64,000 bases of DNA from an uncultured Lachnospiraceae bacterium (GCA_944380315.1 CALWHG010000005.1:1-64000); one strand, 5' to 3'. Counted from the stretch's first letter, positions 7,601 to 16,480 are shown. The notes: generated by a model from the letters alone, not told the origin. Made by a program: numbers and translations.

Positions 7601-9566
7601 GCGGAGGAGAGAGCCAGGAGATCAGACGCATCTCAGCGGAAGCATAACCATCTATCTTGCCTTGAGCACGGTCCTGCTTGCAGCCCTTTTCCTATCAGCC
7701 GTGGAGGCGGCCAGGACTCAGGGAGCCAGGCTCTATCTTACTCAGCTTGTCAACTCTGGAATAGATTCCCTTTTTTCGCAGTATCACAGGAAGCTATGGG
7801 AGGATTACAGGCTACTGGGGCTGGAGCATTACAGCGAGGAGCAGCTCTGCGAGGAATTTCAGGGCTTCACCGATCCATACCTTGAGGCGGATAATTATTA
7901 TCCTATGTCCATAGGGGAGGTGTCAGTAAGCGATGTGACTGTCCTTACAGATCTTGAGGGAGAGGTGTTTGAGGAGCAGGTCCTGGATTATATGCGCTAT
8001 GGCATAGTTGCTTCAGTCATGGATGAGGTAACTGTGGATAGCTATATATCCGGCATAAGGGACGGAACGTCTCTTTCAGACCTTGGGGAGGACTACAGAG
8101 AGCATGCAAAGGCTGCGGTGCGGCTTGAGGAGAGACTTGAGGACATAGATGCTTCCATACGTAAGCAGGAGGAGCATCTGTCCTCTGCAAGATCCGAGGT
8201 GGGCTCTTACAGGACCTACAGGTTCAGAAGGGACATAGAGGATCTTCAGGATGAGCTTTCAGATATACCGGAGCTTGTGGAGAGATACGGCGATGCAGCA
8301 GATGAATTGAGATCGGAGCTCTCGGATACAAGGAAAAGGTATGAGGAGGAGCTGAGGAGCGGCAGGCTCAGCAGCTCCACGGCAGAGCTCCTGCTTTCTG
8401 AGATAGAGCAGTATGATTCTTATGTGGATGCGGACGGCGAAAGGCGGCAGGCCGTAGAGCAGCTCACATCCATGGCAGAATATGATATGAGCCTCTGTGA
8501 TGACATGATAGCCGAGGCTGAGGCCATAGATGACTATATAGATTCCTTCGTGCCGGAGGATGAATATGATGAGCCGGATCTTTACAGCCTGTGGAGGCCC
8601 ATAAGGAGCATGCTTTCATCCTATGATGAGCTGGACCTTGGGATGGACAAGGGCATAGAGGACAAGACAAAGGAAAAGGAGCTTGAATCCATATCAGAGC
8701 TTTTTCAGGCAGACCTTCTCAGACTGCTTCTGCCCGATGGCATGGAGCCGGAAAGGGAGAGCCTGAAGCTTGAGGAGGCCCCTTCCAATGAAGCATTTTC
8801 CGGATTTGATCATACCAGGAGCGGATTGCTGGACAGGATCTATATATCGGAATACATGGTGGGAGCCATGAACCATTATGGAAGAGGGCGCTTTGATGAT
8901 GGAAGGACGGAAAAGGGGACGGGAGGACTTGAGCTTGAATATATCCTTTATGGAGGCGAAAGCGATCACGACAACCTGGTCTCCTGTGTCAGAGAGCTGG
9001 TCATGCTCAGGACAGGACTCAATCTCCTGCATATCCTTTCGGATTCGGGGAAAAGGGCGGAGGCCCGGAGTCTGGCACTTCTGATCACGGGTGCCCTGGG
9101 CTTTACACCCATAGTCGGTGTCATGGCATTTTTCATCATGAGCGTATGGGCACTTGGACAGGCGTTCTGCGATGTAAAGGCACTGTTGAACGGTAAGAAG
9201 GTCAGGCTCATGCATACCAGGGAGACATTTGACCTGAGCCTTGAAGGGCTTTTCGGGCTTGTGGGAGGCAAGGTCCCTGAAGGTAAGGGAGACGGAGATA
9301 CGGGACTTTCCTATGTCGACTATCTCAGGCTTTTTCTCATCATGCGACAGGGGACTGCCGTGGATTACAGATGTATGGACATGATACAGCTTTCCCTTAG
9401 GAAGGAACAGTATGATTTCCTGCTTAGCCGCTGCGCAGGCTCTCTGGGTATAGGCGTGACCGCAGAGGCTTCGCATGTATTTTCAGGTACTGCACCGGTC
9501 AGGCTCACGGGTCAGGACGGAAGTCTGAGCTATACCATGAGCGTTGACACCTTTTACAGCTATTGA
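7590..9566 (+). CDS. DUF5702-type Tad-locus surface protein
   Basis: A 658-residue protein with a pseudopilin-like N-terminal helix (SGSITIYLALSTVLLAALFLSAVEAARTQG), a long charged middle with coiled-coil heptads (about residues 190-300) and a C-terminal globular part. The N-terminal pattern and length match DUF5702 proteins, which recur in clostridial Tad operons next to the Flp1-like pilin. Its role is not established; a position in or at the tip of the pilus, like TadG, is plausible because of the single N-terminal membrane segment. A second hydrophobic stretch near ALLITGALGFTPIVGVMAFF may be a further membrane helix. It overlaps the pilin gene by 11 bases. Confidence 0.78.
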   Translation: MFIKRRREPGDQTHLSGSITIYLALSTVLLAALFLSAVEAARTQGARLYLTQLVNSGIDSLFSQYHRKLWEDYRLLGLEHYSEEQLCEEFQGFTDPYLEADNYYPMSIGEVSVSDVTVLTDLEGEVFEEQVLDYMRYGIVASVMDEVTVDSYISGIRDGTSLSDLGEDYREHAKAAVRLEERLEDIDASIRKQEEHLSSARSEVGSYRTYRFRRDIEDLQDELSDIPELVERYGDAADELRSELSDTRKRYEEELRSGRLSSSTAELLLSEIEQYDSYVDADGERRQAVEQLTSMAEYDMSLCDDMIAEAEAIDDYIDSFVPEDEYDEPDLYSLWRPIRSMLSSYDELDLGMDKGIEDKTKEKELESISELFQADLLRLLLPDGMEPERESLKLEEAPSNEAFSGFDHTRSGLLDRIYISEYMVGAMNHYGRGRFDDGRTEKGTGGLELEYILYGGESDHDNLVSCVRELVMLRTGLNLLHILSDSGKRAEARSLALLITGALGFTPIVGVMAFFIMSVWALGQAFCDVKALLNGKKVRLMHTRETFDLSLEGLFGLVGGKVPEGKGDGDTGLSYVDYLRLFLIMRQGTAVDYRCMDMIQLSLRKEQYDFLLSRCAGSLGIGVTAEASHVFSGTAPVRLTGQDGSLSYTMSVDTFYSY

Positions 9567-9614
9567 TCTTCCATGTGTGAAGAAAGGGCGGCGTGTCCGT
9601 CGCTGTGATCAAAT

Positions 9615-10598
9615 ATGATCATGACAAATTGTCGATCAGAATATCTTTACCGGACAGAGCTTATGAAAGACAAATCTAAAAACCGATCGATGATCGATCT
9701 GCTTAATCATATCCCTTATTTCTTTCGGACACGTCTCTCTTTCTTCATGCATGGGAGCATGACCATAGAGGCTGCTCTTGGCTTGCCGATGCTGATGTTT
9801 TTTTCTGCAGTCATACTTGCACCTCTCAGGGTCATGGATGCACAGAGGATGCTGCAGAATACATTGGAGGCAGCTGCCAAGGATATGTCCATGGCAGCCT
9901 ATGTGGCAGAGCTTTCAGAGGATATGTTGTCTGACAGACTGGAGGACGCGGGCGGGCTGACAGGATCCATATATGAGATAGTAAGTGCGGCGGATCTGCT
10001 TTTCAGACTGTCAAAGACAGACGGGGATGTACTTGAGCATATGAGCATAGCCGAAGCCTCAGGAGCCCTGGATGATACGTCTGAGGAGACCGGAGATGGT
10101 GAGCTGATCTACTATAGGATAAGATATGAGCCTTCGCTTCCTCTCGGGGTCCTGAGCATCTCTCAGCCTGAACTTACGTCGGTGGTGAATCGAAGGAAGT
10201 GGACAGGCTCTGAAGGAGGAAGAGGGCGAAGCAAATATGGAGACAGTCAGGATGAAGAGGGCTATGACCTGGATGACGATGGGGACAGGGTAGTCTATGT
10301 GGGAAAAAACGGGACCAGATATCATATGGACAGACACTGCCACTATATAGACAATGTCATGACCCCGGTGACCGGAGACAGGGTTGAGGAGCTGAGGAAC
10401 AGCTCAGGGGCCAGATACCATGCCTGTCCCTCCTGTGATGCGGTCCCGGAGGGAACGGTATACATATTTGAAAGCGGGACCTCCTATCACAGCAGCGAGG
10501 AGTGTAAGGCCATAGGCTCTTATGCAAAGGCCTGCAAGCTGTCAGAGGCGGAGCATCTTGGACCCTGCTCCTACTGCAGCAGAAAGGATGGATCATGA
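9615..10598 (+). CDS. TadE-like pseudopilin with two C-terminal Cys/His knuckles
   Basis: The N-terminal third contains HGSMTIEAALGLPMLMFFSA, the processing site and helix of TadE-like pseudopilins. After an acidic linker (about residues 205-235) come two similar modules: VVYVGKNGTRYHMDRHC ending in YHACPSC, and TVYIFESGTSYHSSEEC ending in GPCSYC. Each has the order YH-x3/4-C followed by CxxC, like Ada-type or similar small zinc knuckles. This is unusual for a secreted pseudopilin. Upstream ATG codons at 9615, 9621 and 9663 all lack a clear ribosome site, so the exact start is open. The stop overlaps the next start (ATGA), marking one operon. Confidence 0.78.
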   Translation: MIMTNCRSEYLYRTELMKDKSKNRSMIDLLNHIPYFFRTRLSFFMHGSMTIEAALGLPMLMFFSAVILAPLRVMDAQRMLQNTLEAAAKDMSMAAYVAELSEDMLSDRLEDAGGLTGSIYEIVSAADLLFRLSKTDGDVLEHMSIAEASGALDDTSEETGDGELIYYRIRYEPSLPLGVLSISQPELTSVVNRRKWTGSEGGRGRSKYGDSQDEEGYDLDDDGDRVVYVGKNGTRYHMDRHCHYIDNVMTPVTGDRVEELRNSSGARYHACPSCDAVPEGTVYIFESGTSYHSSEECKAIGSYAKACKLSEAEHLGPCSYCSRKDGS

Positions 10599-11029
10599 TG
10601 AGCGATATATCTAGAATAATACTTTTTATTTCCTGTATGCTATGCGCTATCCAGGATGTCAGGTGGCGCAGGATACACATACTGACATATCTTATATTTA
10701 TGCTGCCGGGACTGTTGCTGAGCTATATGGGGGAGAGATCCCCAGAGGATATGATCCTGGCATTGATACCGGGGATCCTTCTTTATGTGGCCTCCATGAT
10801 CACCGGGCAGAGCATAGGCAAGGGCGATGCACTCTGGTTTTTACTGGCAGGGCTGTTCTGTGGACTGAGAGACATATTGTTCATCTTTTCCATAGCCTGC
10901 TTTCTCTGTGCCTTTGGGGCGCTGATAGTTTTTGCCACGCACGGAGGGAACATACGCAGGCTGAGAGGGTACAGGCTGCCATTTATGGCCTTTGTACCAC
11001 TGCCTGTACTTATGGGAGCATTTTTATGA
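10595..11029 (+). CDS. Prepilin peptidase, A24 family (TadV/CpaA-like), copy 2
   Basis: This 144-residue membrane protein carries CAIQDVRWRRIH with the first catalytic Asp, and GQSIGKGDALWFLLAG with the standard GxGD second Asp. It is the second A24 peptidase in the same operon. Its motif is canonical while copy 1 reads GAAD, so this copy is the more conventional processing enzyme. It overlaps the TadE-like genes on both sides by ATGA-type junctions (10595-10598 and 11026-11029), so its dose is coupled to pseudopilins. The two peptidases may split work between pilin and pseudopilins. Confidence 0.88.
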   Translation: MMSDISRIILFISCMLCAIQDVRWRRIHILTYLIFMLPGLLLSYMGERSPEDMILALIPGILLYVASMITGQSIGKGDALWFLLAGLFCGLRDILFIFSIACFLCAFGALIVFATHGGNIRRLRGYRLPFMAFVPLPVLMGAFL

Positions 11030-11430
11030 AACGGGCAAGAGCTGTGGACGACAGGTTGTGGCTGAGCGGAGCTCTGACCATAGAGGCCGCATATATCATG
11101 ATCATGGCTCTGCTGATATTTGGAGCCATGATCAGGTACTGCTTCGTGAGCCATGACCGGGTGCTTTCGGGTATGGTGCTCAATGAAGCCATGGAGCTTT
11201 CTGGCCATCTCCGGGAAGAGGATATGGAGGGACTCAGTGCCTATGGTCAAGAAAGGCTCTCAGCGGTGCTGTCACAGAAAAGCTTTGATCTGAGCCTGGA
11301 GGAGTACAGAGACGGAAGCATGGGGAGCATAAGCGGAAGGGACTTTAAGAGGGAGATGACAGACAGGGGATTCAGGCCGCATAAGCTCATGAGGAGCCTG
11401 ACCATGATGGAGGGTTTGACAGATGAATGA
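11026..11430 (+). CDS. Small TadE-like pseudopilin
   Basis: I start this 134-residue protein at ATG 11026, which overlaps the previous stop as ATGA; the same frame runs open further upstream but only inside the peptidase gene. The segment SGALTIEAAYIMIMALLIFG is the TadE-type cleavage site plus hydrophobic helix, with the usual Glu. The remaining 90 residues are charged and have no recognised domain. It should be a minor pseudopilin of the Tad system, processed by the A24 peptidase encoded just upstream. It overlaps the next gene by eight bases. Confidence 0.8.
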   Translation: MKRARAVDDRLWLSGALTIEAAYIMIMALLIFGAMIRYCFVSHDRVLSGMVLNEAMELSGHLREEDMEGLSAYGQERLSAVLSQKSFDLSLEEYRDGSMGSISGRDFKREMTDRGFRPHKLMRSLTMMEGLTDE

Positions 11431-12418
11431 TTTTTATGAAAAGAAGGAAGCAGGTAAGACCTTCGCCGTGATCAGGGGTCCCATGTATACAGGCCGGCTC
11501 GAGGAAAGGATGCTGCGCAATGTATCCGGTCCTTACTATCTGACTCCAAGATATGGATATGAGGACGGAGCAGATATGCTGTGCTATGACGTGAGCAGAT
11601 ATGCCGACCTTGGATCCTTTCTCGCTAAGAATAAGGCGGGGTTTGAACCGATAAGGATGCTGTTTTGCGGGATATGCGAAGCTGTGTCAGGCATGGACAG
11701 GTTCATGCTTTCTGAGGACAATATATGCCTTATCCCGGAACGCATATATGTCTCCGAGGACGGAAGAGACCTGCGCTTCCTGCCGGTACCATCCAGGTGT
11801 GAGGAAGCCGAGGCAAAGCCGGGTCGCTTAAGAAGGAGCATAAAGAGGCTCTGTGAGCATCTGCTGTTAAGCTGCGACACAGGAGATACAGAGGCCATAC
11901 GTCTTTTATGCAGCATATATCAGGAAACAGGGAAAGATGACGACATAAGCATGTCAAGGCTTGCTGAGCTTCTGGACATGCCCCCTGATCAGGAGGATGA
12001 GCAGTCCCATGTCGGAGATATGGAACAGGGGCAGCTTAGGGAGGAATTGTATCAGTCATACAGTGATGGCCTGGCTGTACCTGAAAAGGCCGAAAGAGTG
12101 GAAAGAATCTTTACACAGGAATATGCAGGGCACCAGGAGCCCGGGCCCACGAGTGCGATCGAGGCAGAGCGGGACATCCGTGAGGAGACAGGCTCTGATA
12201 CTGGAAAAAGAGAGCTGCTCCTTAAGCTGCTTATAGTCATGGGCATCATGTCGGCAGCAGCCCTGGCTGTCATAGGACTCAGAGGTACGGAAGCTTTCTT
12301 CAGACTGCTGCCGGTATTTGCCGTGCTCTGCCTGACCATGACGGCATTTTTCGTCATAGGGCATATCGAAGGAAGGATCAGGAAAAGAGCAGAGGGCAGA
12401 GCTCAAGGGACAGACTGA
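11423..12418 (+). CDS. DUF6382-type membrane protein without FHA domain
   Basis: The 331-residue product begins with about 165 residues resembling DUF6382 (GPYYLTPRYGYEDGADMLCYDVSRY, LLFCGI-like region, ICLIPERIYV), a domain seen in clostridial Tad loci and usually followed by membrane helices and a phosphothreonine-reading FHA domain. Here an acidic linker leads to two C-terminal membrane helices (LLIVMGIMSAAALAVIGL and LLPVFAVLCLTMTAFFVIG), then a basic tail; no FHA domain is present. It closes the Tad operon, overlapping the previous gene by eight bases. A signalling or regulatory role in pilus assembly is inferred from context only. Confidence 0.7.
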   Translation: MNDFYEKKEAGKTFAVIRGPMYTGRLEERMLRNVSGPYYLTPRYGYEDGADMLCYDVSRYADLGSFLAKNKAGFEPIRMLFCGICEAVSGMDRFMLSEDNICLIPERIYVSEDGRDLRFLPVPSRCEEAEAKPGRLRRSIKRLCEHLLLSCDTGDTEAIRLLCSIYQETGKDDDISMSRLAELLDMPPDQEDEQSHVGDMEQGQLREELYQSYSDGLAVPEKAERVERIFTQEYAGHQEPGPTSAIEAERDIREETGSDTGKRELLLKLLIVMGIMSAAALAVIGLRGTEAFFRLLPVFAVLCLTMTAFFVIGHIEGRIRKRAEGRAQGTD

Positions 12419-12473
12419 TTGCACTTTTTTGCTGTGTGCCCCGGTCCTGCGGGGAAATAACAAAAAAGTGCAA
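12419..12473 (+). terminator. 13-bp perfect inverted repeat with nested hairpin after the Tad operon
   Basis: TTGCACTTTTTTG (12419-12431) is exactly mirrored by CAAAAAAGTGCAA (12461-12473), and inside it CCCCG (12439-12443) pairs with CGGGG (12450-12454). It starts at the base after the Tad stop codon and is followed by TATTTTG. It can serve as a terminator of the pilus operon, although the T-run lies in the stem. The symmetric arms would also suit a protein site. About 160 bases of AT-rich DNA follow, with a TATAAT at 12583-12588, before the mgl genes. Confidence 0.6.
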
Positions 12474-12637
12474 TATTTTGCCGGGCATGGATCAAAAAAC
12501 ACCCGCATTTGTGCAATTGTCATAGCAAATTTTTGATATGCCTCTGCAATTATATTGAATTTATCTGAAAAAGCTCATGGGTTATAATTTGTATAGATGC
12601 TGAAAAAGCACAAGATCTTAAATGGAGGAAACAGAAA

Positions 12638-13819
12638 ATGAAAAAAAGGATCATCAGTGTAATGATGGCTGCAGGCATTGCGGCAGCGCTTATCACGGGA
12701 TGCTCATCATCTGAGGCAGAGACTACTGCAGCAGCTACTGAGGCTGCCACAGAGGCTGCAGCAGAGGGAGAGGCTGAGGCAGCAGAGGAGCCTGCAGGCG
12801 AGCCCGCTGAAGCAGGAGTTATCTGGTATAACTTTGCAGATACCTTCATAGCAAATGCACGTCAGTGCCTCAACAATGTGGCAAAAGCTGACGGTACCAT
12901 CGTCATCAGCGATGCTGACAGCCAGAATGATATAGCTACTCAGGACAACAACCTGAATAACTTTATCACTCAGAAGCCCAAGTACCTCGTTATCAACAAC
13001 ATCAACAACCCTGCAGCTGACCAGATCGCAGCTACCTGCACAGAGAACGGCATAGTTCCTATCTTTGCAAACACCACCAGCCCTACAGATGCAGCTTATG
13101 AGGCAAATCCCGATCTGTGGTATGTTTCATCAGTATCTGAGCAGTCCGGTGAGAACATGGGAAATCAGATAGTTGAGTATTTCAACACCCATGAGAACTG
13201 GGACAGGAATGGCAACGGCAAGGTAGACTTCATACTCCTTCAGGGTATGCAGACCTTCAGCGATACCATCAACCGTTCTTCCTACAGCCTTGCTACCATC
13301 GAGGCAGCCGGCTATGAGCTCGGAAGCAACATCGGCGGCGATGATGTTACAGGAGTAAAGGGTGGAGATTCCATCAACGGCGTGCTCTGCAACTTCTCAC
13401 GTTCAGAGGCTCAGACAAACGTAGAGGCACTTATAGCCAACTACGGCGATGACATCGACTGCATACTTGCAGATAACGATGATGAGGCCCTTGGCGCCAT
13501 CGCAGCACTTCAGGCTCACGGATATTTCACAGACGACAGCAACTTCATCCCTGTAGTAGGCGTTGACGCTACTGTTGCAGGATGTGAGGCCATCAACAAC
13601 GGAACTCTTCTGGGCACCAGCCTTAACAACCCTGTAAAGCTTGCCAAGAGCGTCTACAAGCTCATGTATCTCCTTGAGAAGGGCGAAGAGGTAACTACAG
13701 AGAGCATCGGCATCGACGGTGTTGCAGTAGAAGGCCACAAGATCCTTATCGACTATATACCCATCACAGCAGAAAATGTTGATGAGGCAAGCTACGATAT
13801 AAACGATACAAGCTTCTGA
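12638..13819 (+). CDS. mglB: Galactoside-type ABC transporter substrate-binding lipoprotein
   Basis: The 393-residue precursor has a basic start, hydrophobic core and the lipobox LITGC, then an Ala/Glu-rich linker and a type I periplasmic sugar-binding fold. NENWDRNGNGKVDFI-like sequence (HENWDRNGNGKVDF) is an EF-hand-style calcium loop placed as in the galactose-binding protein MglB, which supports a galactose/methyl-galactoside-type ligand. A GGAGG-type site precedes ATG 12638. Its codon use (mostly ATC for Ile, GCT/GCA) differs from neighbours and resembles gapA, pointing to high expression. A hairpin follows before the ATPase gene. The exact sugar is not proven. Confidence 0.9.
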   Translation: MKKRIISVMMAAGIAAALITGCSSSEAETTAAATEAATEAAAEGEAEAAEEPAGEPAEAGVIWYNFADTFIANARQCLNNVAKADGTIVISDADSQNDIATQDNNLNNFITQKPKYLVINNINNPAADQIAATCTENGIVPIFANTTSPTDAAYEANPDLWYVSSVSEQSGENMGNQIVEYFNTHENWDRNGNGKVDFILLQGMQTFSDTINRSSYSLATIEAAGYELGSNIGGDDVTGVKGGDSINGVLCNFSRSEAQTNVEALIANYGDDIDCILADNDDEALGAIAALQAHGYFTDDSNFIPVVGVDATVAGCEAINNGTLLGTSLNNPVKLAKSVYKLMYLLEKGEEVTTESIGIDGVAVEGHKILIDYIPITAENVDEASYDINDTSF

Positions 13820-13855
13820 TAAGACCTGTTATTTGACGAAGCGTGAACCGTATGA

Positions 13856-13894
13856 GGGTGTCCCTAAGTCATGGATCAGCGGGACACCCTTTTT
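13856..13894 (+). terminator. Intercistronic hairpin between mglB and mglA
   Basis: GGGTGTCCC (13856-13864) pairs perfectly with GGGACACCC (13881-13889), followed by TTTTTA. It looks like a leaky terminator or 3' stabiliser that keeps binding-protein mRNA in excess over ATPase and permease. It also argues against a start for the ATPase at 13871, which would lie inside the loop. Confidence 0.75.
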
Positions 13895-13915
13895 ACGATA
13901 ATAGGAGAAGATCAG

Positions 13916-15466
13916 ATGAATGATTTGAAATATGTTCTTGAGGCGATAGACATCACCAAGACCTTCCCCGGAGTCAAGGCTCTGGATAAGGTATCGCTTC
14001 ATGTAAGGCCCGGCACTGTGCATGCCCTGATGGGAGAGAACGGAGCCGGAAAGTCTACTCTGATGAAATGTATATACGGCATGTATACCCCTGATGAAGG
14101 AAGCATAAGGATAGACGGTCAGGAGGTGCACATACACAGCCCCAGGAACGCCATGGATCTTGGCATATCCATGATACATCAGGAGCTGCATCCCGTAAGG
14201 CCTCAGACTGTCAGTGAAAATATCTTCCTGGGAAGGATACCTTACAAGAAGGCAGCAGGCATAAGATGGGTCGACAAGGAGACGCTGTATACGGAGACCC
14301 AGAAGGTCTTTGACAGACTGGGACTTGATATGGATCCCAAGGAGAAGGTATCGGAGCTTTCCACCTCCTACTGTCAGCTGCTTGAGATAGCAAGGGCGGT
14401 ATCCTTCGGAGCGAAGATCATAATCATGGATGAGCCCACCTCATCCCTTACTGAGACAGAGACGGAGATACTTTTCCGTATCATCAGACAGCTCAAGGAG
14501 GAAAATGTCGCGATCATCTATATCTCTCATAAGATAGATGAGATACTTCAGATCTCGGATGACATCACCATTATGAGAGACGGACAGCTGGTAGGTACCT
14601 GGCCTGCATCAGAGATGACCACGGATACCATCGTCAGCCGCATGGTAGGCCGTGAGATGAGCAACAGGTTCCCTCCCAAGAGCCACAAGCCCATGGATGA
14701 GGAGATATTCAGGGTGGAAGGGCTCACGAGCCCGGATCCTCATTCCTTCCAGGATGTAAGCTTTTCGGTAAGGAAGGGCGAGATCTTCGGCATAGGAGGT
14801 CTGGTAGGCTCTCAGCGAAGCGAGCTCATGGAGGCCGTATTCGGACTCAGAGGAGTCGAGAGCGGAAAGATATATGTACATGGCAAAGAGGTACATATAA
14901 AGAGACCCTTCGATGCGGTCAAGAACAGGATGGCCCTGCTTACTGAGGACAGAAGAAAGACAGGAAACATAGGCCCTGCATCCATAGCCGACAATACGCT
15001 GGTGGTAGAGCAGAACGTAAATCCTTCAAGATACAAGATGCCCGGACTGCCTTTCATAGATTATGGCAAGAGGAACGCAGATGCCAAGACCTATGTTGAC
15101 AAGCTTTCAGTAAAGACCCCTTCACTCAAGACGGCCATACAGACCCTTTCAGGAGGAAACCAGCAGAAGGTGCTGCTCGGAAGATGGCTGCTCTCAGAGC
15201 CTGACATACTCATACTGGATGAGCCCACCAGAGGTATAGACGTGGGAGCAAAATATGAGATATATGAGCTCATGGAGGAGATGGCCAGAGAGGGCAAATG
15301 CGTCATCATGATAAGCTCCGAGATGCCTGAGCTCATGGGCATGTCAGACAGGATCATGGTCATGTGCGAGGGCCACAAGTCAGGAGAGCTTTCAGGCGAC
15401 GACATTTCTGATGAGAAGATCATGCTGCTTGCAAGTACTTACAAGCATGAAGCGGCGGAGGTATAA
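13916..15466 (+). CDS. mglA: Sugar ABC transporter ATPase with two nucleotide-binding domains
   Basis: I choose ATG 13916 with AGGAGA at 13903-13908; an upstream ATG at 13871 sits in a hairpin. The 516-residue protein is a tandem ABC ATPase of the carbohydrate (CUT2) class. The first domain has Walker A GENGAGKSTLMK and Walker B IIIMDEPTSSL. The second has a degenerate Walker A (GGLVGSQRSELME), as normal for MglA/RbsA, with signature LSGGNQQKVLLGRW and ILDEPTRGIDVGAKYE. It would energise sugar import together with the permease encoded four bases downstream. Gene order binding protein, ATPase, permease matches mglBAC. Confidence 0.93.
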   Translation: MNDLKYVLEAIDITKTFPGVKALDKVSLHVRPGTVHALMGENGAGKSTLMKCIYGMYTPDEGSIRIDGQEVHIHSPRNAMDLGISMIHQELHPVRPQTVSENIFLGRIPYKKAAGIRWVDKETLYTETQKVFDRLGLDMDPKEKVSELSTSYCQLLEIARAVSFGAKIIIMDEPTSSLTETETEILFRIIRQLKEENVAIIYISHKIDEILQISDDITIMRDGQLVGTWPASEMTTDTIVSRMVGREMSNRFPPKSHKPMDEEIFRVEGLTSPDPHSFQDVSFSVRKGEIFGIGGLVGSQRSELMEAVFGLRGVESGKIYVHGKEVHIKRPFDAVKNRMALLTEDRRKTGNIGPASIADNTLVVEQNVNPSRYKMPGLPFIDYGKRNADAKTYVDKLSVKTPSLKTAIQTLSGGNQQKVLLGRWLLSEPDILILDEPTRGIDVGAKYEIYELMEEMAREGKCVIMISSEMPELMGMSDRIMVMCEGHKSGELSGDDISDEKIMLLASTYKHEAAEV

Positions 15467-15469
15467 ATA

Positions 15470-16465
15470 ATGAATTCCAAGAAAATAAGTAAACTGCTGA
15501 TAAACAATATACTTTATATTTGTCTTTTGCTGATGATCGTGGTCATAACCATAGTCTCACCCTCATTCCTTTCGGTAAGGGTGCTCAGCGACGTGCTTAT
15601 ACAGTCAGCTCCCAAGATCCTCCTTGCCATGGGCATGCTTGTAGTCATCGTGGCAGGCGGCATGGATATGACCGTGGGCAGGCTGGCAGGTCTCGGTGCA
15701 GTCATCTCCGGAACACTGGCTCAGCAGGCCACCTACTACCTTAAGTTCTGGCCCTCACTGCCCGAGCTTCCCATCATAGTTCCCATAGTAGTATCCTTCA
15801 TAGTAGGTATGGCTGTGGGCGCAGCTACAGGTGTGATCATATCAAAGTTCCGCGTGCCTGCATTCCTGACAGGTCTCGGACTTCAGCAGATCATATACGG
15901 CGGAAACCTTCTGTTCCTTCGTAAGGAGCCCAACAGCTCACAGCCTCTTGCAGGCTTCAAGGCCTCCTTCACTGAGTTCGGAACAGGCTCCATCTTCGGA
16001 GTATCATATCTGATCATAGTGGCTTTCGTAGTCATGATACTGGTATTTGTGCTCCTTAACATGACTACCCTTGGAAAGAACATCTATGCTACCGGAGGCA
16101 ACAGAGAGGCCGCCAAGGTAGCCGGTATAGATGTATTCAAGATCGACATGTTCGTATACATGCTTTCAGGCGCTCTTGCTGCCTTTGCAGGCTGCATGCT
16201 GGCAGCCCGTACCGGAAGTGCCAATGCCACATATGCCGAGGGCTATGAGATGGACGCCATAGCAAGCTGTATCATAGGTGGAGCATCCTTTACCGGAGGT
16301 ATAGGAAATGTGCCCGGCACCTTCCTTGGAGTCATCATATTCAGCGTCATAAACTATGGACTTACCTTCGTAGGACTCAGCTCCTACTGGCAGTACATAG
16401 TAAAGGGCCTTATAATCATAGTTGCAGTTGCTCTTGATATGAGGAAGTACGCATCACAGAACTGA
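15470..16465 (+). CDS. mglC: Sugar ABC transporter permease
   Basis: This 331-residue, very hydrophobic protein has the CUT2 permease pattern: MLVVIVAGGMDMTVGRLAGL early, GKNIYATGGNREAAKVAGID in the cytoplasmic coupling loop, and YEMDAIASCIIGGASFTGG near the C-terminus. About nine or ten membrane helices can be drawn. It forms the channel of the galactoside-type importer with the ATPase upstream. The spacing of three bases from the previous stop shows tight coupling. The next gene, a second sugar-binding protein, begins 15 bases downstream and is part of a sensor rather than the importer. Confidence 0.93.
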   Translation: MNSKKISKLLINNILYICLLLMIVVITIVSPSFLSVRVLSDVLIQSAPKILLAMGMLVVIVAGGMDMTVGRLAGLGAVISGTLAQQATYYLKFWPSLPELPIIVPIVVSFIVGMAVGAATGVIISKFRVPAFLTGLGLQQIIYGGNLLFLRKEPNSSQPLAGFKASFTEFGTGSIFGVSYLIIVAFVVMILVFVLLNMTTLGKNIYATGGNREAAKVAGIDVFKIDMFVYMLSGALAAFAGCMLAARTGSANATYAEGYEMDAIASCIIGGASFTGGIGNVPGTFLGVIIFSVINYGLTFVGLSSYWQYIVKGLIIIVAVALDMRKYASQN

Positions 16466-16480
16466 TAACAGAGTTTGAAT

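Noticed and set aside
8694..9476. 260-codon minus-strand open frame opposite the DUF5702 gene
   Set aside because: Antisense to a gene of the Tad operon, without ribosome site or family resemblance.
13871..13915. Earlier start codon for the ABC ATPase at 13871
   Set aside because: It lies in the loop of the mglB-mglA hairpin and has no ribosome site, whereas ATG 13916 follows AGGAGA.
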